Below are positions 48,009-58,195 of a stretch of DNA of 64,000 nucleotides, in pieces; position 1 is the stretch's first letter; each line of letters begins with the position of its first letter. Position numbers and translations under genes: made by a program. Source of the stretch: Anthostomella pinea (Eukaryota > Ascomycota > Sordariomycetes > Xylariales > Xylariaceae); the NCBI GenBank assembly GCA_963556695.1, contig CAUWAG010000003.1, forward strand, positions 8,432,001 to 8,496,000, read 5' to 3'. Under the pieces are notes generated by a model. The model was given only the letters and a program-made list of their open reading frames with translations. It did no database searches and was not told the origin of the DNA.

Positions 48009-50674
48009 CTAGACCAAGCTTTCGGCCATGCTGGTCCTCCTCCTCCTCGTCTTCCTCGAAGCCGAATGGAAAAGCCCTCCGTGGCCTGAACGTAGCGGTT
48101 CAGTCGTCCCAAAATCAAAACCACCAAAGTCCGTCGCTTGGACTTTCTGCTGCGCCATGACAGCCGGCAGGGGTTGGATCGGGCTGGGTGCGATGAAGTC
48201 ATCGGCGCCTGAGATGTAGCTCAGCCTGTGGGGTGTAGTCGGCGCCGAGGTTTCTACCATCGTGGGCAGGATGTTCGTTCGCTGCTGGTCTAAGCCAGGA
48301 TTCCGCGATGACAAAGCCGTGACGAACATGCGGCGACCGCCCTCTTCATCGTCGTCGTGTCCAGCGCCATGTTTCTCGCCCATACCTGGCACCTGGACTT
48401 CCTCCTCCAGTCGCATGACGACCTCGACGGCCTTTTCGTCCTCGATGACCTTTGGGTGGCGTTTGGCGAAATACTGCGCGTATTTGTACAGGGACCAGTA
48501 GCAGCTCCCGACGTTGACGAGGGTCAGGATGAGCTTGTAGGGCATCTGCACACGTGTTAGGATGGAAATGGAATGAGTGGTACCAGACCGGCTTACATAG
48601 TACACCAGAAGCACCGTCCAGCTGATCCTCTCCTTTCTCAACCGGAGATGCACCTCGTTGAAGATTACGACATTAATCAGATACATGAGTATGGTTCCCA
48701 GTAATAGGTAGCCACAGAAGGACGCCTCGACGACGAAGGAAATGGGTAGAATGAATGGTGTGAAGAGGTAGAGAAGGGTCTCATAAACCTGGCGCCACCA
48801 GTTAGCACACGTCGTTCCCGCGGACCATCTGATGGAAGTCTGATGGACGTCCCACGGAGGTTACCTCTTGGAAAACGAAGATCTTTGCGCCGATCTCCCA
48901 CCATCCCAGTTTCCAGCTGCCGAGAATATAACCCAGATTGTACCTGCGTCTCGTTAGTGGGCTGTCTACGACTTGAGGATTCAGGAGCACCAACCACATT
49001 CCATTGACGAAAAAGAAGTTCCACCGCAGGAAACGCTGCTTGAAGACCGTCATCTCGCCGAACCCACCACGGCTGTCACCATTACTGAAGAAGATGGCAT
49101 CGGGCGTCTCCGTCTCGACGAACACCGACGTGCACATCTTGATGCGCCCCCCGAGGCGGCGACAGCTGTGCCCAAAGAACCAATCCTCACTGACCGAGAA
49201 GCCCGGGTGGTCATGGAACGTCTGGATCAGAAACTTGCGGTTCCAGAGCGAGATGGCCCCGTGGGGAAACGTCGCCGAGCCCATTTTGCCAGCCAGCGCG
49301 CGCTGCAGGCCCGAGATCTTGTACTCGAGGTCCTGGGCCTGCTGGCACCACGAGCCCTTTGACGAGTTGGGCCCGACGCTCTTGATGGTGTAGCCGATGC
49401 TCTGGACCTTGCCGCTGAGCCGCTCGCTGACGACGGGGAAGTTGGGCGGCAGCGCGCAGTCGTCGTCGATGAGCAGCACGTTGCGGAAGCCCTTGGCGGC
49501 GTAGCAGCCCACAAACTGGGCGACGATCTTGGAGCCGACCGGGGACCAGATGTGGTTGACGCCGTAGGGCCGGCAGACCTCCTCCGTGTTGTCCAGGGGC
49601 GTCTTCGAGTTGCCGTTGGCAATGACGAAGATGTGGGACGGCGGAAAGACCTTCAGGGCGGCTTCTAATGTCGCACCGACGATGTTGCCCGACTTGTAGC
49701 AAGGGATCAGCAGCGCCGTGTTTGTCACTCCCGGGATGACATTGCGGTCAAAGTCGGCAGGTCGCTCGACCATAGGAGGCTCCTTCTCGAAGAATATGAA
49801 GAGGGGACCAAAGGCATAACTACGCCATGATTAGCTCGAAGGGTTGATGGAGAGGAGACGTGGGAACTCACAAGGCCGACAACCCCATGAAAATTGACCA
49901 ACCCCCAGCAATCACGAACTTGGTCGACACGACCCAGTACATCCAGTAGACAGCCCCTTTCCACAAGGGCAAGCCTACGAGGACTAGGTAGATGAAGGCC
50001 AACAGGAGCGTGTAGAAGCAGTACTCGAACAAGATCTGGACCCAGCGCTTCCGCTCCAGCTCTTTGCCTCTCTTCTGAGCTTTCTCGTACACCTCAAAGA
50101 TGCTATTCTTCCGTACCCTTTGGGCGACGTTCCGTGCGGTCTGAACAACACTTCGCAAGGTCCCAGAGCGTTGCGGAATTTGTCCTTGGCCCCCCCAAGT
50201 CCGAATGTCTGACCCGCTGTCGGATCCATCCCAGGAACTCTGGAAAGAGTCGGTGTGTGCGTGATTATAGTCCGCGAACGGGTTTTCCGTCCTTGTGTGT
50301 GCGTGAGCATGATAGTCCGCGAACGGGTTTCCCAGGGGCGGAAACGGCTCATTCTTCTCGTGTGTGGACCTGGTAAGATCATCCAGCAAATTTAGACTGG
50401 ATGATCGGACGGAGGCGGCCTCCCTCAGCGTGATGGGATCGCTGGTCTTTCGGGGTCTTCCAACGGTTTCTGTTGGCTCCTGACATATCGTCGAGACCGC
50501 ACTCGAAGATCTCTGGCGTCGCCGGATCACATCCTGAACGGGACCGTGCTGTTCCAGAAGCTGCTGTCCTTGGTGGTGAGGATTCCAGTCTCCGTTTTTC
50601 CGTGTCGTCGAGAGCAGGCGTTGAGGTATGCGGACATCCGCTACCTTGACCGATCCGGACCGTTGTAGGCCCAT
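48009..50674 (-). CDS. processive family-2 glycosyltransferase (ZtGT2/CPS-1-like polysaccharide synthase)
   Basis: Predicted 828-aa membrane polysaccharide synthase. Exons on the minus strand: 50674-49872, 49819-48865, 48788-48597, 48545-48009; all GT-AG with matching phases. N-terminal disordered region with two NPFADY repeats, then two to three membrane segments (about residues 205-280). The GT2 core begins NTALLIPCYKSGN and has the metal-binding triad LLIDDDCALPP (386-388), SEDWFFG (ED 479-480) and the processive QxxRW motif QRFLRW (529-534). C-terminal membrane spans run about 540-660, then a cytosolic Asp/Glu/Arg-rich tail. The layout matches the fungal type-2 glycosyltransferase family needed for hyphal growth on solid surfaces in plant-infecting ascomycetes. 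The polymer made is not known. Confidence 0.9.
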
Positions 50675-52966
50675 GCTGTTATTATATCTCGTAGGGGTAC
50701 TATATGAGAAGGTTCATTACTGTGAAACGAATTATAACGGGGGACTGAAAGGAATGACTATGGGTAAAGTGATTAGGAGGACTGTAAAAAGAAAGTCGAA
50801 GGCGAAGCCAAGAAACCGGTTGCTCGCTGCAGCTGAACAGGCACAGCATGATGCTTCTCGCCCAGCCCGAGCTCGCTACACGAGCTTCGAGCATCGCCAT
50901 GTTTACCGGTAGCCAGCTCTACCGGACCCAGCTTCTCGAGCCATGTGTCATTGAATCTTCATGATGGAGAGGCAATTCCCGCTATGACTACAGAAAACCC
51001 GCCGTACAACCAAGGGTCACTGATCGAGTCGAGTATTCGAAGTCGACGGCTCTCAACTTATTCGTCTAGACAGCGGCATATACCCCACAGTATTACAAAA
51101 TCTCTTCTTTTGGTTCCAGGAAATAAGCGTCTAAGCCTTGCGGCTCCAGCTCGGATGCAGGGATGAACCCGTTGGACCCCTAGTAGGTAACGTGTTTACC
51201 TCGTGTTTGTATGAATCGCTGGGTTAATCCCCGATCGTCGCGTACCGTGAGAAGATTCGATCATGTTTCTATCTGAAACAGGTGTCTATTTGATGGGTCA
51301 GCAATTTCATCCGATGAAATTTCTTCAAGGCAGGTCTACAGATATCCGCGACTGCCGCTCGAGAAGGACATCGTGAACTTCAAAGCCACTCACGAGGCAG
51401 TTTCAAGCCATCCACGCGGTATTCGTTCTACCAACAGGTCCTGCGCCTGAAGGTACCGTGAGATGATGATTGTGTGCTCATCTAGCCTTCTACCAAACCT
51501 CGAACGCGCGGCAGTGCTTGCTTGAGTGAACGGCTCTGTCTCGTTAGCTGGTGCTTAGGTCGACGATAGTATCCGCAATGAGCATCGATGAGATCTTAGA
51601 CGCCTCACGGACTTCAGACTACTTTGTCGGCCGCAGCTAGTCAGTGGTTGCCATCCACTGCGGCCCATTCCCGCAGCTCCTATTCTGTGCTCTTGCTCTC
51701 GCTCTGGTTCCCAACGTGGTACCTCTGACTGAGTTGTTCTCCTGCATCAATCTCTCACACATCCAAATCAACAATCCGGCATCTGAAGTCTCGTTGAAGA
51801 TAGATGTGTCCAGGGGTCGTCAGCCCTACGAACTCGATCGACGTTCAGGAACAAAACACATATTTCCGGCGCTGATTGTGGAGGACCTCGGCATTCGCTG
51901 CGCCGAGCAATCCGTCACAAACTGTAGTGGACCGTTATTATTAGCAGTCTCCGAAAGCGTTACGAGTTTGTTCTTACAGTAGCTCTGGTGGTCCACCGCT
52001 GTTACGAGGTTCTCGTAACGAGGATTACCAAGGAACAAAAGACGTCAGAAGTGGAGAGTCAGGACTCAGGGTCCCCCTGGAGACAGATGTAATTACTCCG
52101 AGCTAAATCCGTCTGGATCGGATGACGATAGCTTCGACCAATTGGAAAATGCCGAATCTAGGAGCCTTTGGATCTCACTCCTTCAACTGCCGTCACATCG
52201 GTGCCTGGACTGCATCCAATGACGCTTGGAAACCTCGATGGAGGCAGACGTAGTGCGCTGCGACAGCTGCTGTGAATCTAGGTCATGCCAAGAAGAAGTC
52301 ATCGAGGAGTCTGGGCTTCGGGAGCGTCTGGGCTGCAGGAGCGCCACATGACGTTAGGATATACCAAGAGATGTCGCCTCATTTTTGTTGCGTATGATCT
52401 CGGTGCGTGTCATACGGCTACGATCCACGCACGCGGATCGGAGCTATAGCAGCTCGTTCCTATTAGCGGATCGGAGCAATTTCTTGCGAGAGATAATCGG
52501 CTGTTTCAGGGCGGCGGGCGAACGGACGCTATTATTAACCCGGAGTGTCGGGCTCTGGAATGCGGAGTGCTCCGTGGTGGCGGAGGAGGAAGCCTGTTTA
52601 TGGAACAAAATGGGCTCTTCGGTTGCAAGGCGTCTCGGTCGGCGAGCTGAGAAGAGCGTGCGCAATTGAACAAACACAGGGGATAGAGCTGAGACGTAGG
52701 GACGGTAGCTAGCAGGCAGCTGCAGGTTTCCTTCCCCCAGATGTGATTTACTCATGAGGTCGTTGCACTCTGCGTCCCATACCGAGGTCGAGTGCAGCTG
52801 TCTCGTAGGTTTGGGCACATGCTGTGTAGGGCCAGAGCAGCAGGCTATCCCCGAAAGAGGGGCCCGCGGTAATTCCGTGAGTATCCACTTTGCCCGACTG
52901 TGCCGAGCATTCCCCCCACACACAGAATTGTCCAATATATTCTCCAAGAAAAAGTCGAAAAATCAT
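50675..52966. other. start of gene-poor region
   Basis: About 2.3 kb. A 112-codon frame from 51644 starts with a hydrophobic, signal-like stretch (QLLFCALALALVPNVV), but nothing else supports it. CTATTATTA-type sequences with GCGG tracts near 52530-52600 look transposon-derived. No confident gene. Confidence 0.4.
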
Positions 52967-53102
52967 CCCTCGGTCGTCTAGTTGGTTTATGGCGTCAGAC
53001 TGTAATTGCTGTTGTGATCTGAATGTCACCGTTAGTCACCCTTCTCCTCCAATATACTATGTAATGCTAACCTTGTCAAGGGTTCGATTCCGGTCTGAGG
53101 GA
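52967..53102 (+). tRNA. tRNA-Tyr (GTA) with a canonical intron and a second, spliceosomal-type insertion in the T-stem
   Basis: Acceptor CCCTCGG (52967-52973) pairs with CTGAGGG (53095-53101), discriminator A53102; C1-G72 plus A73 is the eukaryotic tRNA-Tyr identity. The D-arm GTCTAGTTGGTTTATGGC resembles fungal tRNA-Tyr. Anticodon stem TCAGA (52995-52999)/TCTGA (53018-53022), loop CT-GTA-A, and an 11-nt intron 53006-53016 after position 37, as expected for tRNA-Tyr. The T-stem is interrupted: ACC at 53028-53030, then GG-TTCGATT-CCGGT from 53081. Removing 53031-53080 joins ACC to GG and restores five perfect pairs. The B box GGTTCGATTCC lies wholly 3' of the insertion. A T5 Pol III terminator follows at 53112-53116. 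Confidence 0.85.
53031..53080 (+). other. 50-nt spliceosomal-type intron candidate inside tRNA-Tyr T-stem
   Basis: Starts GTTAGT, has a pyrimidine-rich middle (ACCCTTCTCCTCC), a perfect fungal branch motif TGCTAAC at 53065-53071 and ends CAAG; the branch A is 10 nt from the AG. Length and signals match the protein-gene introns in this window. It lies between tRNA positions 51 and 52, where no tRNA-endonuclease intron is expected in nuclear fungal genes. Confidence 0.7.
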
Positions 53103-53111
53103 GATTCACCC

Positions 53112-53116
53112 TTTTT
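53112..53116 (+). terminator. Pol III terminator of tRNA-Tyr
   Basis: Run of five T, 10 bases after the discriminator. Confidence 0.75.
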
Positions 53117-55270
53117 GTCCTACTCCTGGCTTTTCTGCTTTCCCATATTCAATCCAGCCATTCGATCTAGAAACAATTCAATGCGCGCGTGCCTTGTGGC
53201 TGAATGGAGTGGCTAAACGGATTGCCCGGTGATTCAGAGTCACATGATCGCAGTTGGTCGGCCGGTCAAGTCTTGCCTGGCTTCTTCAGCCCCCTTTTGT
53301 TCTTCACCTTGATATTTCCGACACAACCGCGTTCTTGAATTGACACATCTCTATATTACTACTATTCGTTGTGACATGAATCCAACAGAACCTTTGCTAG
53401 AAGCATTGCTGAGACATCATACTAGATACCGCAACCGCCCACCTCTATGGACACACCGGTATTTCGGCTGTGGCACATTATTGTTCTCTTGAAAAGGGGA
53501 TTTCACAGAACAATTCAGTATTCAGAACTTAATGTCCTAGATTGCATGCGGTGTCAATGCTGGACCATAAATTTACTATCGTTTCCCGATAAACTAACCT
53601 CATTGTTCATAGAAGGGCATCGGCCGAGACGTGCGGCTTACAAACCGGACGAGCTGGCCCCCAAGACATGGAGTCCGGAGCTGATCGATTCGTTAGGAAA
53701 TATCCAAACCTGGGTCTGGACAGTTTGGCGAATCTCATTCCCGATCACGGTCCCGTCTTCCCCGCAGGACATAATCTGCTCGAGGCCTTCGCCCACCGAT
53801 TGATGCAAATCAGCCTGATGATCCTTCGCCTGACAAGATTTGGTTGCGATATCTAGAAGAGCCGCTTGAATGGGTGCTCAATACACGTTCGTCAACCTAT
53901 CCCTCAGGTGTTCTTTGCCAGCAGTGGCACTATGCCAGCATCATGTCGCACAGTAATGACATGATCATCTAATGTCTAGAAATACCGTTGTTCATATGCA
54001 TCCAGGGCCAAGGCACGGCCGTGGCATGCGGGGGGCTTCTCGGTGCTGCTTATGGGGTCCTGCTGCTGTGAGCCGACTGTCCGCTATCATCACAGGATTG
54101 ACCTCATCGTGTACCTACTGGTCAAGGTTTCGCCCCGTCATATCTATGAAGGCTTGTTCGACTGCGTAGTCGAAGTTGCGCAAGTGCGCACCATTACCTA
54201 TGCCATATCATATCAAAACGAGACTAGGAGACCGAAGAGGGCAGGGGGCTGAAGCGTACTGAGTATACGTATCACTCTCTCGCAAGAGCTCGGAGGTCCT
54301 GCAGCGAAACCTCGCCGGCGTCCTTATGGGAATACCACCAGGAACATCTATTCATCCGCGCACAATAAACGTCGCTATCGTCACGTACAGCCAGGAGCAT
54401 CACGGGGCTGGGTATCTGTCAAATATATAGCACTGCCGTGCTTCTACACATATCGCCTTCGCGCGAGGTATCTCACGTCCCCCATTCTGCCGCAAGGTAA
54501 GTGACACCCCCATCGGGGGCCCAGCAGCCACTGGACTTCATGAACCCCAACCCAGAAGATTAAGCGATAGCATGAATAGATCACCCACCTGACATGGCCA
54601 TGAGAGTCATGATAGGATACGTATTTGGTTTGTGAGAGCTCTATCATCAAGATATCACGGTCCAGGCCGTCACTCTGCGTGAAGCAAAGAGTGCCCTACA
54701 CCCTCCAGCTCCTTAAGCGTACCGTCGCTGCAAGCAAAGGTTGGCCTGTAGCAATTGGCTGCCACTGCACTTACGAGAACATGCTCAAGTGTCAAACCGC
54801 GAGAGCGCATCGCAGCAAGCTCGTTCCTGCCCATGCGAGACCACCCAAGAGAAGTGTATGCTTCCTTCGCTTCATATGCTCATCTGCGCTACCTTAAGGG
54901 ACAGCTACCAACAATAAATCGCGTTTCTAAACCATTGCGAGGGAAATTGGCGAAGTCCTCGGCTCGACAAGCTCCGATGGAAGGTGTAGCCAAGGCCCCT
55001 GAGAGCGCCTCTCAGCTCTGATGCTCGACGCCTGCCTCCGCCAACGAGCCCTTCAAGGCTCGAAAGCCAGCCACTGGTGACGATTCAACTCTTTAAACGA
55101 GGAAGCATCATGGACCTGGGCGCAAGCTCCGAGGACGCCATAATTGAGACCGTCCAACAATGGAACTAGAGCACCCCTACCGGCCCATCCTGTGCTCAAG
55201 GTGGCAGGAGCGATGGACGAGTGGGTAATAGGTACATTTCCGTTATCGGGAGCTGTTTCTAACCATCACA
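53117..55270. other. gene-poor, no supported gene
   Basis: About 2.15 kb. A tRNA-Leu-like relic was considered near 53190-53290 and rejected. Short peptide-like stretches near 53665-53860 and 54750-54950 (for example PREVYASFASYAHLRYL) may be gene relics but match nothing I recognise. Confidence 0.4.
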
Positions 55271-55392
55271 GGGGACATGGCGCAGTCGGTAGCGCATCGC
55301 ATGTTTACACATGTTCTGGGTGTCCGCCGGCGCTGGCAGCCAGGGATCTAAACAAAAAGCGAAGGTCCTTGGTTCGATTCCAAGAGTCCCTA
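55271..55392 (+). tRNA. tRNA-like gene, copy 1, isotype undetermined, large insert in anticodon arm
   Basis: Acceptor GGGGACA/AGTCCCT (last pair A-A mismatched), D-arm GCGC/GCGC with A box TGGCGCAGTCGG, T-arm CTTGG-TTCGATT-CCAAG (B box), variable AGGTC. Anticodon stem TCGC at 55297-55300 pairs with GCGA just before AGGTC, but 62 nt lie between them. The loop starts ATGTTTAC and no anticodon with a proper U33 and purine 37 can be set. May be a functional tRNA with an unusual intron or a pseudogene. T-runs follow at 55409-55418. Confidence 0.55.
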
Positions 55393-55725
55393 TTTATTCT
55401 TCTTCTAGTTTTCTTTTTGTATTTCTGTACTGGAGTGGAGGCACCGTACCTAGGTAGCGATGGGGAGAATTACTTAGTCTCGCTGCCTTCTTGATTTAAC
55501 TTAGTGGTATGCCATGTCGGTAAGAAACAAGGAAGTCGGGGGTATGCGCACCTACCTATAGGTACTATGTATGACTTTCTTACTTCCTTACACCAGACAT
55601 GCAACCTTCAGGCAACGAGACAATGCTTAGCAGGCGGTTGAGCATCCCGTGCTTCCAGTGGCAAGAGCGATGAACGAGTGGGAACTGAATATATAATTAC
55701 AAGGAGCCGTCCCTTAATATTCACA

Positions 55726-55849
55726 GGGGACTTGGCGCAGTTGGTAGCGCATCATCTGTCTACCGCCGTTTTCACCGCCGTGCCACCAGGCTTGCGGTGA
55801 GAGCGATGACAATACATGAAGGTCCTCGGTTCGATCCCGAGAGTCCCTA
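55726..55849 (+). tRNA. tRNA-like gene, copy 2, isotype undetermined, large insert in anticodon arm
   Basis: Acceptor GGGGACT/AGTCCCT (G1-T72 wobble, the rest paired), D-arm GCGC/GCGC, A box TGGCGCAGTTGG, T-arm CTCGG-TTCGATC-CCGAG. Anticodon stem TCAT pairs with ATGA before AGGTC, so two pairs have changed on both sides relative to copy 1. The insert contains a strong hairpin (CACCGC...GCGGTG). The loop starts CTGTCTAC. T7 terminator at 55850-55856. About 70 bp of 5' flank (AGAGCGATGAACGAGTGGG) is shared with copy 1, so the pair is a duplication. Confidence 0.6.
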
Positions 55850-55856
55850 TTTTTTT

Positions 55857-56451
55857 AGTCTAAGATTTCCTGATTTCTAGATAATAGTGAAGGGTGTCAG
55901 ACACGTGTGGCGATGGAGAGAAGTGGGCATCACAGGCTTGGTTGTGATATTTGCGTATATAGTTTCATGTCGGTGCCTTCCTCGCATTCGAGAAATGCAT
56001 GAGTAAAAAGGCGGACGTCGTCGAATGTCAGCCAGTACTCCAATGTTAAGTTGGTAGCTGAGCATCCTCCGCCACCTTGATCATGTCAAGTCATCAGCTC
56101 GTCTTCAGTGTGGGCTTTGTCGGCCCTCGACCCATCCCTACTACAATCATTATGACCTGCCGTCATGGTTCGTTTCTTCCATCAGCGTCGACCTCGATCC
56201 TACATCTACCCGCAGTGAAACAGTGTCACTTCCTCACGCACGGAGAGATAACAGTCTCGATCCTTGATGGTTGTGGCGGTTCAGGTTCAGCAAATAGGCC
56301 CCGATCTCCGGGGAAGAGATCTGCTCTGATTGTACGGCAGAGGCAAGGGCTGGACATTCTCGATGCACTGCACACTGCACAGGTAGATTTTGATCAATGC
56401 GGTACGTACCCAACCATAAGGTACTCATGCTCACATCCTGCTCGTTAGATA
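55857..56451. other. intergenic
   Basis: No supported gene between the second tRNA-like copy and the MITE. Confidence 0.4.
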
Positions 56452-56673
56452 CACTGGACCCTCATAAGTCTCCGTAACCACCCGTCCAGCAAACAACGGT
56501 ATATTAATCGCATCGGAATAAGCACAATGGAATAAGCGCAAAAAATTGCGTATCGGACCAGAGCTGCTTAGTCCTCTATGCTTATTCTAGGTTTTAAATT
56601 TCCTCGGGTGATTTGAAATCTTACCAACAAAATCTTACCAACATGACGCGCACGGAGAACTTTGAGGGCGGAA
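56452..56673. mobile_element. TA-flanked MITE, copy C (about 222 bp)
   Basis: Left end CACTGGACCCTCATAAGTCT after TA (56450-56451); the right end is more diverged (ACGGAGAACTTTGAGGGC) before TA near 56674-56675. Internal GGAATAAGC copies and GCTTATTCT match copies A and B. Confidence 0.65.
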
Positions 56674-56675
56674 TA

Positions 56676-57469
56676 TAGCCGCATGGGTCCTTCTGACTGC
56701 GGTTCAGAGTCCCATGCGCCACTGATGATGTCTCCGGCACTACACACAGCTCACTGAGCTCAGGCGGCCCGGCAGTCTCTCCTCGAGTCTAAGGACCGGT
56801 GCCAGCGGAGAAGGGTATCGCCCGGAGGCGCCTATCAAGGCGGTACAGGCACAGTCACCACACCGGCGAGTACCGCACTCGCACGTAATGCAATTTTTAC
56901 GTCCTAGGAAGAGCCGCCCGCGGGAAGTCAGAGCAGATGGGGGAGAAAAGGTATGTCTCTACTTCAGAGGGCCGGAGACCCTACCAGATTCATCGAGATC
57001 ACGTTCCCAATCACCCCCACCACTCTCGCCTCTTTCTGCCCCTCAGCATTATGAAACCACTGTCGGTAGCGCGAAGGGCCGCGTCCGCCTTCACTCTCTC
57101 AGAATGTCCTGCTTGTGTATCGGGCTTTCAGGGAAAGGAGAAAGACGAGGTCGGTTGCAAGGTCGGTTGGTCGGTACTATGGACCGAAGGATTTATTGAA
57201 CTTGGAAGTGCCGAGAGCGTTACTATGGCCAGGGAGATCATGCTGTTCGCTCTGGCAATGACCACAAGGGCAGTGTACTCATGTTGAAGTTTGGCTCACT
57301 TAATTCACTCTACCTTGCAGGGAGTCTACCACGTAGGGGGAAGGCGGATGGAGCGTTTTCATTGTTGGGGGCATCTCATCGAGCAATTACTGAACGGGGA
57401 AGATGTAAATCTGATCTAGTCCTCCCGCTGCCTTTCCGGCTCGCAGCCCCTGACCAGATTCTGCAAGTA
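56676..57469. other. intergenic
   Basis: No supported gene. Frames around 56888-57287 overlap one another without family features. Confidence 0.35.
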
Positions 57470-58195
57470 TCAGATTCCCCACTGACCCGCCCCTGCGGCC
57501 GATGATGCACGAACAGACTCGGCACAACACTCACGCACCGCATCCCGTTCACGCGCAGGCGATACAGGTCGCTCAGATGGTTATCAAACGCCTTATGCTG
57601 GCCCTCTGAGCCCATATCCCCTTGACCTCGGAATGTGCCCATCTTCCCGAGCCTTCTCTTGAGCGAATCAGAAGGCAGGCCATGCCTGATTCCGTCAGCC
57701 AATACCGGAGCGACTATTAGGCCGTGATGTACATATAAAAATCAATTAAACTCGCATCATGTACCACGCCGCCGCGCAGCCAGCAAAAGATACCTCCCGT
57801 TTGTATATACGCGTGTAAAAAACGCGAAAAGCACACGTTAAATCTAGGTGGGATACATGATTTGAAGATGCAAACGGGTAGCGAGATTGGCAGCGCGGGA
57901 GTGGTAGAGCAGGCTCGGGAAGATGGGCACATGCCGAGGTCAAGGGGATACTGCAGCGCCTTCCGCGCGCCGGACGCACTGAGCTCGTAAGCGAAACTGC
58001 AGATGATGTCGCCCGGCACGTACACGACCCGCGTCTGCAGCGCGTACTCAGTCCAGCTAAAGGTCGCGTTTGCCGGTAATGTAGGCACCCGGGGGCGGCA
58101 CGGTGGCGTCGTTGGCGATCAGCATCTTGCGGCTGCTGTCCCGCTGGTGGGCCTCGGGCGCCTGTAGGTCACGGGAGGTGCTCGTCGAAGGTCGT
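57470..58195 (-). pseudogene. GT25-type glycosyltransferase relic, split by a MITE
   Basis: Upstream half (about 58195-57949) reads KMLIANDATVPPPGAYITGK, then in another frame FSWTEYALQTRVVY, DIICSFAYELSASGARKALQ. Downstream half (about 57616-57470) reads KAFDNHLSDLYRLRVNGMRC, then VVPSLFVHHRPQGRVSGESD. These are successive blocks of fungal family-25 (LPS/procollagen-type) glycosyltransferases (NDxTVPP, CSLAYAVSxxGARK, FD..L.D.C, PSLFxHHRP). At least two frameshifts plus a 332-bp insertion break it, and the N-terminal half is absent. Non-functional. Confidence 0.65.
57617..57948. mobile_element. 332-bp MITE inserted in the GT25 relic
   Basis: Terminal inverted repeats of about 43 bp with only two mismatches, starting TCCCCTTGACCTCGG. 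TA on both sides (57615-57616, 57949-57950). Removing the element and one TA joins the two glycosyltransferase halves at the expected point (KALQY-GLRG...). No coding capacity. Confidence 0.85.

Noticed and set aside
51644..51982. 112-codon frame with a signal-peptide-like start
   Set aside because: Too short and isolated in decayed DNA; cysteine pattern not effector-like. Could be revisited with transcript data.
53188..53290. tRNA-Leu-like sequence with a possible CAG anticodon (GTGA-TTCAGAG-TCAC)
   Set aside because: The A-box-like TGGCTGAATGG and a weak B box (GGTCAAGTCTT) are present, but acceptor ends do not pair and the T-arm is broken. At most a relic.
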